DNA of 55,551 nucleotides from Deltaproteobacteria bacterium (GTDB lineage Bacteria; Desulfobacterota; Desulfuromonadia; Desulfuromonadales; JAAYDE01). Under the pieces are notes generated by a model. That model worked only from the letters and a program-made list of their open reading frames with translations. It did not search any database and was not told the DNA's origin. Within the stretch, counting starts at the first letter, position 1; each line of letters begins with the position of its first letter. The translations under genes and the position numbers were made by a program. The stretch is taken from positions 1 to 55,551 of the forward strand of contig JAFGRU010000004.1 in NCBI GenBank assembly GCA_016934985.1, in the 5' to 3' direction. Shown piece by piece: positions 17,886 to 25,124 of the stretch.

Positions 17886-17957
17886 CCCCTAACAGCCATC
17901 ATGTTGAACAGACTCCCCATTTTTCAGTTTTTTTGTTGCGGGCATGGTGGTTAGGGG
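17886..17957. promoter_or_regulatory. Long inverted repeat upstream of the acyl-CoA synthetase gene
   Basis: CCCCTAAC (17886-17893) and GTTAGGGG (17950-17957) are exact inverted repeats, and the inner segments CCATCATG and CATGGTGG match with one mismatch. The loop is about 40 bases and contains a T7 run. It could be an operator for a dimeric regulator or an RNA stem ending the ectoine transcript. Confidence 0.4.
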
Positions 17958-18073
17958 GGCGGGAAGCGTTTTTAAATGGGAGCCGACTATAATTATATTA
18001 TTTTTAATAAACTGGCAAATGGATTAATGGGGGCAGGGGCAGACAGGGGCTTTTTCTGCCCAAGGACGGGCCT

Positions 18074-19450
18074 TTAGGTTTTTCCATTGAGAAGATGGTC
18101 GTGCAGAATCTTTATCGCCTCATCGGCGACAGCCTGTTGTAAACCGATGTGGAAGCATATCTGGGATGGGCTTTGGTCGATCATCTCAATTGGGATATGG
18201 TGTTCACCAAGAACGGAAATTGCTTCCATTACCGTGAAAGAGTCACCTTTCAAGCCGAGCCCTACAGCGGTGATGACCGCTTGATTGTAAACCACATTCA
18301 TGTAGTCGGGGTTCAATTTTTTTTCGATATCCCGTCGAAGATCATTGATGATACCCACCAGATCGTCCTGGTTGACCAGCACCGCTATGTCATCCTTATC
18401 GGTAGGGTAATGATAGGTATTGATATTGTACTCCTGGAAGATTTTCAGCAGTTCCGCTGTGAAGCCGATCATTTCCCCCAGCAGATCCTTTTCAAGGTAG
18501 ACGTAAGCCATGTTGTCGAGTTTGGCTATGCCTACGACCCCCTCTTCGGGGACTCGTTCGTTGAGGATGAGAGTTCCCTTCTCATCCGGACGATTGGTGT
18601 TGCGTATGTTGATTGGGATCTTGTTTTTTTTGCAGCTGATCATGGCGTCGAAGTGGAAAACATTGAATCCCCGGCAGGAGAGCAAACGGATCTCCTTGAA
18701 AGTCAACCTTGGAATTACGCGGGCCCCCGGAATGAAACGGGGATCCGCCTCATACACCCCGTTGGTATCGGTCCAGTTTTCATACTTTTCCGCATTGACG
18801 GCAAAGGCGACTTCGCCTGCCGTCAGGTCAGAGCCTCCGCGGGAGAGGATGGCGATTTCCCCGTCCTCCGTGATGCCGTAAAAGCCGGGAATAATGTTTA
18901 TAGACGTCTCGTCCTGGATCTTAAGGATGTTGTCATGGCTCTCGGGCTGGACTTTCCCATCAAGGGCATTGCCGTTGAGGATAAACCCGAAATCTTCCGG
19001 CAGGCAGGCCCTGGCGTTCATCCCTTTGGATGCAAAATAGCTGGTGATAAGCATGGCGTTGTAGCGTTCTCCACGAGAGGCATAAAATGCGGTCTTCTGA
19101 TGCAGGTTTTTTATTTCATGTCCTTTTTCCAGGTCATCGCGCAGCTCTTCGAGAGGGAAGGCGTCTTGCACGGCAAGATCCTTCATGAGGGAACGGAATT
19201 TTCCGAGTACCGCCTCGCGGCTTTGCGCAACGGTGGGTACCTTTCTGGTGTTACGGAAATGGTCCCCGTCAGTGGCGATATTGATGAGATGGTCGGTGAT
19301 CTTTTCCCTATAAAGAGGGTCCTTGCCCGGGGCCGAAACGACGATGTTCCGGCGGTTGGGGTTACTGGCCACGATATTTCTGACTTTTTCTATCTGGCCG
19401 GCATCGGCGACCGAGCTGCCTCCGAACTTACTTACGATGGAACGTGACAT
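18074..19450 (-). CDS. ask_ect: Ectoine-specific aspartate kinase
   Basis: This 458-residue enzyme phosphorylates L-aspartate, the first step towards aspartate semialdehyde and hence ectoine. The N-terminal kinase domain starts with SKFGGSSVADAGQIEKV, and the substrate region has ILSRGGSDLTAGEVAFAV. Two C-terminal ACT domains follow (NMAYVYLEKDLLGEM and AVITAVGLGLKGDSFTVME). Ask paralogues in ectoine operons are thought to escape the feedback inhibition of the main aspartate kinase. It starts nine bases after ectC, with a strong ribosome binding site (aaggggggaaa). As last gene of ectABC-ask it shares the osmoregulated promoter that must lie upstream of ectA. Confidence 0.93.
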   Translation of the reverse strand: MSRSIVSKFGGSSVADAGQIEKVRNIVASNPNRRNIVVSAPGKDPLYREKITDHLINIATDGDHFRNTRKVPTVAQSREAVLGKFRSLMKDLAVQDAFPLEELRDDLEKGHEIKNLHQKTAFYASRGERYNAMLITSYFASKGMNARACLPEDFGFILNGNALDGKVQPESHDNILKIQDETSINIIPGFYGITEDGEIAILSRGGSDLTAGEVAFAVNAEKYENWTDTNGVYEADPRFIPGARVIPRLTFKEIRLLSCRGFNVFHFDAMISCKKNKIPINIRNTNRPDEKGTLILNERVPEEGVVGIAKLDNMAYVYLEKDLLGEMIGFTAELLKIFQEYNINTYHYPTDKDDIAVLVNQDDLVGIINDLRRDIEKKLNPDYMNVVYNQAVITAVGLGLKGDSFTVMEAISVLGEHHIPIEMIDQSPSQICFHIGLQQAVADEAIKILHDHLLNGKT

Positions 19451-19459
19451 TTTCCCCCC

Positions 19460-19858
19460 TTAATCCTCTGTGACAAGGGGATAGACACCGTTCTCGTCAT
19501 GCACTTCTTTGCCGGTGAGAGGCGGATTGAACACACAGATCAGGCGCATATCCTCGCTGCCACCGTGGAGGAAGTGCTCATCATGCTGATTAAGGGCGTA
19601 CATCATCCCGTCGCTGATTTCGTGAACTTTTCCGTTTGGCAGCTCCTCGATGCGGCCGTTCCCCGCGACGCAGTAGACGGCTTCAAAGTGGTTCTGGTAA
19701 TGAATGTGGGTTTTGGTCCCGGCTTTAATAATGGTTTCATGGAAGGAAAATCCCATGCCGTCGTTTTTTAGCAGCATTCGGCGACTGATCCACTGCTCGC
19801 CGGGGGCATGGACTTCCCGATCGGTTTCCCGGATATCATCGATATTGCGTACTATCAT
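19460..19858 (-). CDS. ectC: L-ectoine synthase
   Basis: EctC closes N-gamma-acetyl-diaminobutyrate to ectoine by losing water. From ATG 19858 it has 132 residues, the usual size. It is a single cupin domain: MIVRNIDDI, SFHETIIKAGTKTHIHYQNH, EAVYCVAGNGRIEEL and the final EVHDENGVYPL are all typical, including the residues around the metal site (E, Y and H in the HYQNHFEAVYCVAGNG region). A longer frame reaches 19957, but that part overlaps ectB and is not coding. The start lies one base after the ectB stop, with gaggc inside the end of ectB as ribosome binding site, indicating translational coupling. Confidence 0.96.
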   Translation of the reverse strand: MIVRNIDDIRETDREVHAPGEQWISRRMLLKNDGMGFSFHETIIKAGTKTHIHYQNHFEAVYCVAGNGRIEELPNGKVHEISDGMMYALNQHDEHFLHGGSEDMRLICVFNPPLTGKEVHDENGVYPLVTED

Positions 19859-19859
19859 T

Positions 19860-21134
19860 TTAAAATGCCTCGTGAAGACGATTTTCTTTCTCCTGGACCA
19901 GTTCTTTGACCGCCTCTTCAAAGATGTCCAGTCCCTCCAGCAACTCTTCCTCTGCAATAGTCAGAGGCGGAAGAAACTTTACTACCTGGTCATCTGCCCC
20001 GGCCAACTCGATAACCAGCCCCTTCTCAAAGCATTTCATTGAAATTTCGGAGGCAAAACCCGGTTCACAGAATTCCAGCCCGTAGATCATGCCGCGGCCC
20101 CGCACGTCTGTGCTGTAACCTGCCGTTTCCAATGAGATTTTTTCAAGCCGATCTTTAAGAATCTTGGATTTGTATTTGACCGCCTTGCTGAGATCGTCGT
20201 TTTCCCAGTAGGAAAGCGCCTGGGTGGAAGCAACAAATGCCAGGTTGTTGCCGCGGAAAGTGCCGGTGTGTTCCCCCGGCTTCCACTGATCCAGTTCCGG
20301 ACGGAAGAGGAGTATGGCCAGAGGCAGGCCCCCGCCGATACTTTTACTGAGAGTCACCATGTCGGGAGTAATTCCGGCCTCTTCAAAGCTGAAGAAGTCC
20401 CCTGTTCGGCCGTTGCCGACCTGAATGTCGTCGATGATGAGCAACATATCAAATTCCCGGCAGATTTCTTCAAGGCCCTTGAGCCACTCAGGAGAAGCCG
20501 CATGAATACCTCCCTCGGCCTGAACGGTTTCAACAATGACTGCTGCCGATGAATCCAGGCCGGAACTTGGATCTTCGAGGTGCTTTCGAAAAATCTTGAG
20601 GGTGTCGATATCATTACCATAGTAGTTCTCAAATGGCATGAAGGAGACATTGCAGCGGCTGATGTGCGCTTCATCGCGATAAAATGAATTACCGGTGACC
20701 CCCAGGGATCCCATGGTCAAGCCGTGATAGGCGTTGGTAAAGGCTACGATGTTGGAACGCCCTTTAATCATGCGGGCCAGTTTCAGTGCGGTTTCGACCG
20801 AATTGGTTCCGGTCGGCCCGGTGAACTGCATTTTGTATTCAAGGTTTCTCGGCTCGAGAATGACATCCTTGAATTTCTGCATAAATTCAGTTTTGGCGAG
20901 GGTGGCCATATCCAGACCATGGACAATGCCGTCGTTTTGCAGGTATTCGATCAATGCCTTGCTGATTTTTTCGTTGTTGTGCCCGTAATTCAGTGTGCCT
21001 GCACCGGCAAAAAAATCGAGATATTCTGTGCCGGAAGCATCGGTAAGCTGTGCTCCTTTCGCTGATTTAAAAACTGCGGGAAAGCTTCTAACATATCCCC
21101 GAACGTTAGATTCCATTGCTTCGATAATTCGCAT
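19860..21134 (-). CDS. ectB: L-2,4-diaminobutyrate transaminase
   Basis: EctB is a pyridoxal-phosphate aminotransferase that makes L-2,4-diaminobutyrate from aspartate semialdehyde using glutamate. The 424-residue length is normal. Visible family segments: FPAVFKSAKGAQLTDASG, the phosphate-binding GPTGTNSVETALKLAR, FTNAYHGLTMGSLGVTGN, the aspartate of LLIIDDIQVGNGRTG that contacts the cofactor nitrogen, and the Schiff-base lysine in VTLSKSIGGGLP. It is second in the operon, 49 bases after ectA and one base before ectC. Confidence 0.96.
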   Translation of the reverse strand: MRIIEAMESNVRGYVRSFPAVFKSAKGAQLTDASGTEYLDFFAGAGTLNYGHNNEKISKALIEYLQNDGIVHGLDMATLAKTEFMQKFKDVILEPRNLEYKMQFTGPTGTNSVETALKLARMIKGRSNIVAFTNAYHGLTMGSLGVTGNSFYRDEAHISRCNVSFMPFENYYGNDIDTLKIFRKHLEDPSSGLDSSAAVIVETVQAEGGIHAASPEWLKGLEEICREFDMLLIIDDIQVGNGRTGDFFSFEEAGITPDMVTLSKSIGGGLPLAILLFRPELDQWKPGEHTGTFRGNNLAFVASTQALSYWENDDLSKAVKYKSKILKDRLEKISLETAGYSTDVRGRGMIYGLEFCEPGFASEISMKCFEKGLVIELAGADDQVVKFLPPLTIAEEELLEGLDIFEEAVKELVQEKENRLHEAF

Positions 21135-21183
21135 GGTACTCCTCTGTTTTTTGATTAAAGTATTGGGTTAAATTCAAGCTGTT

Positions 21184-21693
21184 TTAGATGAAATGAAAGG
21201 GCCCGATTTTATAAAGCATTTCTGCTTCGTGGGCATCTCCGCCGAACAAAGCTGACTCAAAACCCATTTCTTCAGTGAAACTGGCCTTCAGGTGCCGAGC
21301 CAGACTTTCAAAGAGCTTCAGAGAGGCGGTGTTGGAGGGGGTAACGGTGGTCATGATTTGCTTTATGCTTTTGAGTGCGGGGCGCTGCAGCAACTCCAGC
21401 ATCATCTTTTTTGCCACGCCTTTCCCCCTGGCGCTGGAGCTGACCGCAACCTGCCAGATAAAGAGCGACTCGGGATTTTCCGGGAGCCGATAACCTGATA
21501 TAAACCCGGCTATCTGGGAGGGGGCTTCGCCATTTTCAGGGGTTAGTTCGGCGACAATGCAGGTGTCTCGAAAATGGGTCGCTTGCAACATGTAAAGATA
21601 GCGAGAGTTCAAGTCCAACGGCGGTGAGTTCTGAATCAGTTCATAAATTTTGGGGCTGTCTTCAAGCTTTGGAAATCGTGTTTTTACCGGCAT
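21184..21693 (-). CDS. ectA: L-2,4-diaminobutyrate N-gamma-acetyltransferase
   Basis: EctA transfers an acetyl group from acetyl-CoA to diaminobutyrate. The 169-residue protein is a GNAT fold: FPKLEDSPKIYELIQNSPPLDLNS at the N-terminus (typical EctA), ESLFIWQVAVSSSARGKGVAKKM with the acetyl-CoA-binding RGKGVA, and TVTPSNTASLKLFESLA. It is the first gene of ectABC-ask on the minus strand. The ribosome binding site is a weak purine run (aaaaaaagagaaaa). No ectR regulator gene and no ectD hydroxylase are nearby, so the end product is probably ectoine rather than hydroxyectoine unless ectD is elsewhere. Confidence 0.95.
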   Translation of the reverse strand: MPVKTRFPKLEDSPKIYELIQNSPPLDLNSRYLYMLQATHFRDTCIVAELTPENGEAPSQIAGFISGYRLPENPESLFIWQVAVSSSARGKGVAKKMMLELLQRPALKSIKQIMTTVTPSNTASLKLFESLARHLKASFTEEMGFESALFGGDAHEAEMLYKIGPFHFI

Positions 21694-22334
21694 TGATTTT
21701 CTCTTTTTTTGGATCAGGGTGTAGAACTATTGTAATGTCGTTTCTCTATAAAAAATGGTTTTTAAAATAAATTTATAATGCAAAAAAGAAAGAAATATAA
21801 AATGGGCAAATTTCAGCAAATTTAAAAAACAATGAATTCATTATTCATATGTTTAAAAAATTATGAATGTATTTGTAAAATATTTAAAAATAAATTAAAA
21901 ATCAGAATGGAAATAAAATAATGGAATAGTATATTTTGGCAGATAGCATGAAAAATAAATTAAAAATCAAAAAATAAAATTGAAATAATTATTTAAATCG
22001 AGAGCTATCATAAAAAAAATTTAGGTTTAAGTCAAGGGGGAGAGCCAATTTTTTGACTGAATTCACTTTGTTAATTTGCACGAAGATAAAATTAATGTCA
22101 AAAATATGTATAATTACGATGTGTTATAAAATTTTTTTATATAATTAAGATATAAATATCAAGAGGTTTTTTAGGAAATATTGATGAAATGAAAAAAAAT
22201 TTAAATTTTATTTTTTTCGAGCAATAAAAACCTTTTTTGATGGTCGAAAGATGGGTTGGTCGATCCCCCCAGGGGGGAATTTTGTTTTATGATTATGAAA
22301 TGAAAGTGTGAATCAAGGCAGAATATAATTTTTG
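21694..22334 (-). promoter_or_regulatory. Very AT-rich upstream region of the ectoine operon
   Basis: About 640 bases without a gene. From 21720 to 22250 the DNA is extremely AT-rich with many A/T tracts, unlike anything else in the window. Near 22265-22278 there is a short GC palindrome (cccccc-a-gggggg) just behind the aldo/keto reductase terminator. AT-rich tracts favour intrinsic curvature and silencing by nucleoid proteins. I cannot name a definite -35/-10 pair because too many candidates exist. Confidence 0.5.
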
Positions 22335-22376
22335 ATCAAAGCGCCCAAACTGAAAAATGAGGTTGGGCGCTTTGAT
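22335..22376 (-). terminator. Terminator of the aldo/keto reductase gene
   Basis: ATCAAAGCGCCCAA (22335-22348) and TTGGGCGCTTTGAT (22363-22376) form a 14-bp perfect stem. In the minus direction it is followed by an A/T-rich run (caaaaattat). Confidence 0.88.
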
Positions 22377-22387
22377 TTTTCTGTGTT

Positions 22388-23401
22388 TTACGCGACTTGG
22401 GAATTCCTGGCAGGCGGGGCCATGAATTCCGGGCCGATAGGCTTGGGGATATTTTTTTGCAGAATGCCGTCGATATCCTTGAAGTCCTGCTCCGTCAGCG
22501 ACCACCCGAAAACCCGGCTGACCGTTTCGAGCTGGTCAGGACGGCGGGCTCCCCAGAGGGCAATGGCGCCCCGGTCGATAACCCAGCGGACTGCCAGCTC
22601 CAGAACCCCCCGGCCGTGCCTCTGTTGCGCCAGTTCATCCAGTTCAGAGACGGCGGCCAGATATTGGGGAAAACGGAGCTTGCGGAACTTGGGGTCGAAC
22701 TGGCGCAGGTCGTCCCCTTCAAATCGGGTATCCGGTTTCATGCGGCCGGACAGAAGGCCCCGGCAGATGGATCCGTATGCGAGTACGGCAATGCCATGTT
22801 TTTTTGCGTAGGGCAGCAAGGCTTCTTCAATTTGGCGCTCGAAAAGGTTGTAGGGCGGTTGAACCGAGTGCAGGGGGGCGGCCCGGCGAAAGGCCTCCAT
22901 CTGTTCGGTGCTGTAGTTGCTGACCCCGACGGCGCGTATTTTCCCTTCATTCAGCAGTGTGGCCATGACTGCTGCGGTCTCCTCAACCGGCACAAGCGGG
23001 TCGGGCCAGTGGACCTGGTAAAGGTCGATATAATCGGTTTGCAGCCGACGCAGGGAATCTTTAATTTCCTGATGAATACGCTCCGGGGTCGAATTCCGGA
23101 AGACCTTGCCCTTGTCATCCCATTCAAGTCCTGCTTTAGTGGCGATTACCACCTGGTCGCGCGGCACATGGTCTTTGAGGGCTTTGCCGACAATCTCCTC
23201 GGAACGGCCGAAGCCGTAGACCGGCGCCGTGTCGATGAAATTCACTCCCGAAGCGAGGGCCGTCCGGATGGTGCGGATGGATTCATCTTCTTGAGTGCCG
23301 CCCCACATCCAGCCGCCGATTGCCCAGGTCCCCAGGCAGATTTTGCTGACGGAGATTCCGCTATCACCCAATGGTTCATATTCGATATTTTCGGTGGTCA
23401 T
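22388..23401 (-). CDS. Aldo/keto reductase
   Basis: A 337-residue NADPH-dependent oxidoreductase with a TIM-barrel fold. Visible: the start GDSGISVSKICLGTWAIGG, GVNFIDTAPVYGFGRSEEIVGKAL with the catalytic Asp and Tyr, the lysine in VVIATKAGL, the histidine in YIDLYQVHWPDP, VGVSNYSTEQM, and the cofactor-binding end (VIDRGAIALWGARRPDQLE). This is the AKR11/12-like group that reduces sugars or small aldehydes; the substrate cannot be predicted. It is monocistronic, with its own terminator at 22335. Confidence 0.92.
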   Translation of the reverse strand: MTTENIEYEPLGDSGISVSKICLGTWAIGGWMWGGTQEDESIRTIRTALASGVNFIDTAPVYGFGRSEEIVGKALKDHVPRDQVVIATKAGLEWDDKGKVFRNSTPERIHQEIKDSLRRLQTDYIDLYQVHWPDPLVPVEETAAVMATLLNEGKIRAVGVSNYSTEQMEAFRRAAPLHSVQPPYNLFERQIEEALLPYAKKHGIAVLAYGSICRGLLSGRMKPDTRFEGDDLRQFDPKFRKLRFPQYLAAVSELDELAQQRHGRGVLELAVRWVIDRGAIALWGARRPDQLETVSRVFGWSLTEQDFKDIDGILQKNIPKPIGPEFMAPPARNSQVA

Positions 23402-23587
23402 CTTAACCTCTTTTTTGGTGGCGTTGAAAGGATGGCCGCCTAATGCATCGGCCTGACTTTGGGATTTGGATTTTTCCCTTGATTCCGTTTACCAAGATCA
23501 GGAACTTTGTCAAGACCGGCAATGTTTTTTGCAGTAGATAGGAAGGGGCAGTAAAAAACTTGCCAGCCTGTTCTTTGGGTAACATAA

Positions 23588-23884
23588 TTGGGTTATGTTT
23601 GGATTCAAATATTGAGGAGGATCGAGAATAATAATTCCCTGCCTCGTGAAGAAGCTGCTCTCTGGTTAGAGAATGCGGTCAGAGGGCTGGATAACCCTGC
23701 CCAGGTTTTTGTCGAAAAGGAAATGGAATTCTTCGTGGTTGAGGATGGTGCTCTCTCCGTTCATCACTTCATCCTGGATCGGGAAAATAAAACGACAGGC
23801 CAGGTTTTCAAACGTCGCTTATATTACAAACTGAAGCATGCCGATCACGATGACCTTGAAATTTGCGAGTTTCTCTATCCCTGA
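23588..23884 (+). CDS. Small conserved-looking protein of unknown function, start unclear
   Basis: An open frame of up to 98 residues, with protein-like sequence from about LPREEAALWLENAVRGLDN to the stop (EICEFLYP). It is soluble and acidic, with no signal or membrane segment. I do not recognise it. A good Shine-Dalgarno aggagg lies at 23615-23620, but the frame has no ATG, GTG or TTG at the right distance after it. The only in-frame starts are TTG 23588 and TTG 23612, both before that site. The true start may therefore be non-standard, or the gene may have lost it. Confidence 0.45.
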   Translation: MGYVWIQILRRIENNNSLPREEAALWLENAVRGLDNPAQVFVEKEMEFFVVEDGALSVHHFILDRENKTTGQVFKRRLYYKLKHADHDDLEICEFLYP

Positions 23885-24060
23885 AAGCGCCTCTGGGTCG
23901 CCAGGAGCTGATCGCGTTCAGGGTTTTTCAAGATGACCATGGGTGCGGCCGGAAAAATCAAAACTGACTTTTTTGTAATACATGGTATACAATATGGAAA
24001 TGTTTTTTTGATTTTCACAACAACCGAAGTGAAATAGCTTTTCACCTGATCGGCTTTTTT

Positions 24061-24501
24061 ATGGCTTATTCAATCGAGTACATTCAAGAGGAAGGTGGGC
24101 TGATCGTTCACTGGCATGGTGCCGTGGAGGGCAAAGAAGTGATTCGTTCCTACTATGAGCGCTATTCCCCTTTAGAGCGGTTGCAGAGCCTTCGATATAT
24201 TATCACCGATTATTCCGATGTGACCCATTTCAATATGAACCCGGAAGATGTCCGTACTATAGCGGAAATTGCCCGGCAGGCCGCGAAACATAACCATAAC
24301 ATTTTTGGGGTGGCGGCCATGCCAGCGGCTTTGGCTTATGGAATAGCGAGAATGTGGCAGGGTTATGCCTCTGACGAAGAGACGGGATGGCGTACCAGGG
24401 TCGTCAAAACAAGAAAAGAGGCCGAGGATTGGTTGCTTGCTAACCTGGATAAAAACTTAAGCTTCCGGTGTGCCCAAAAAAATACAGCCCGAAATCTTTA
24501 G
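24061..24501 (+). CDS. STAS/SpoIIAA-like small cytosolic protein
   Basis: A 146-residue protein with the alternating strand/helix pattern of STAS-like SpoIIAA family proteins: YSIEYIQEEGGLIVHWHGAVEG, LRYIITDYSDVTHFNM, EIARQAAKHNHNIFGVAAMP, YGIARMWQGYAS. The function of this group is not established; some relatives bind lipids or regulate sigma factors. A possible promoter lies upstream: CTGACT (23964-23969) and TACAAT (23988... 23993) with an 18-base spacer, overlapped by the imperfect repeat TTGTA ... TACAA. A second, truncated member of the same group appears to lie at 950-1162. A terminator follows at 24558. Confidence 0.6.
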   Translation: MAYSIEYIQEEGGLIVHWHGAVEGKEVIRSYYERYSPLERLQSLRYIITDYSDVTHFNMNPEDVRTIAEIARQAAKHNHNIFGVAAMPAALAYGIARMWQGYASDEETGWRTRVVKTRKEAEDWLLANLDKNLSFRCAQKNTARNL

Positions 24502-24557
24502 CATGCTTGGGGCTGGGGATCGTGCAACAGGCGGTTTTGTCCCTTAATCCTTTCATT

Positions 24558-24599
24558 ATCAAAAGGCCCGTTCCTGCTTGCAGGTCGGGCTTTTTGATA
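24558..24599. terminator. Hairpin terminator after the STAS-like gene
   Basis: ATCAAAAGGCCCG pairs with CGGGCTTTTTGAT across a second inner pair cctgc/gcagg, with one or two mismatches. T runs are in the right arm. It can act in both directions. Confidence 0.8.
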
Positions 24600-24635
24600 T
24601 CCGGGGCAGAGACTTTTTTGAATGATTTAATAGAC

Positions 24636-24732
24636 TAATAAAAGGTCTTTGTTGTCAAAATAAAAAATAATAGCCTCAAAAAGGCCTTTTATTAAAAAAA
24701 CGACTTTACGCCTTGAATTTTTTATTTATAAT
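24636..24732 (+). promoter_or_regulatory. Promoter and operator region of the second hipBA-like operon
   Basis: TAATAAAAGG (24636-24645) and CCTTTTATTA (24685-24694) are exact inverted repeats 39 bases apart. Within this lie the perfect 12-bp palindrome AAAAGGCCTTTT (24679-24690) and its near copy AAAAGGTCTTTG (24640-24651). A third related half-site AAAAGGCTGT (24781-24790 area) sits at the ribosome binding position. TATAAT at 24727-24732 is a good -10; the -35 (TTTACG, 16 bases upstream) is weak, suggesting either low or activated expression. These are probable antitoxin binding sites. Confidence 0.55.
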
Positions 24733-24791
24733 GGCCATTAAATAACTTATTAAGAAAAAATAGCTTAATTTTAGATTTTAAAAAGGCTGTT

Positions 24792-25124
24792 ATGAATTTT
24801 TACTCAATGACCGATAAGGGGATTGAGGCCGAGCTGGGCGGGCGCATCAGGTCCCTGCGTTTGAGGAGAAACCTGACTCAGCAGGAAGTGGCGGAGGCCG
24901 CGGCACTGTCCCTCAATACCATCAAGGCCCTCGAAGCGGGAAAGGGCAAGCTCTCCTCCCTTATTGCCGTGTTGCGGGAACTGGAAGCCTTAGATGAACT
25001 CGACAATCTGATTCCGGAAACTCTCATAAGTCCTCTACAGTTGGCAAAACAGCAGGGCAAGGTACGGAAGAGGGCCTCAGGGAAAAGAGTTAAAGAAAGC
25101 AAACAGGAAGAAGCCGAATGGTGA
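24792..25124 (+). CDS. XRE-family antitoxin partner of a HipA-like kinase
   Basis: A 110-residue protein with a helix-turn-helix domain at 10-65 (GGRIRSLRLRRNLTQQEVAE, then LSLNTIKALEAGKGKLSSL) and a basic, charged C-terminal tail (KQQGKVRKRASGKRVKESK) that is probably disordered. It should bind the repeats at 24636-24732 and restrain the kinase encoded next. Its last seven bases overlap the start of that gene, so the two are translationally coupled. It shares no clear similarity with the HipB at 3129 beyond the general fold. Confidence 0.85.
   Translation: MNFYSMTDKGIEAELGGRIRSLRLRRNLTQQEVAEAAALSLNTIKALEAGKGKLSSLIAVLRELEALDELDNLIPETLISPLQLAKQQGKVRKRASGKRVKESKQEEAEW

Noticed and set aside
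18149..19447. 432-codon plus-strand frame opposite the aspartate kinase
   Set aside because: Antisense of a well-identified enzyme; no independent support.
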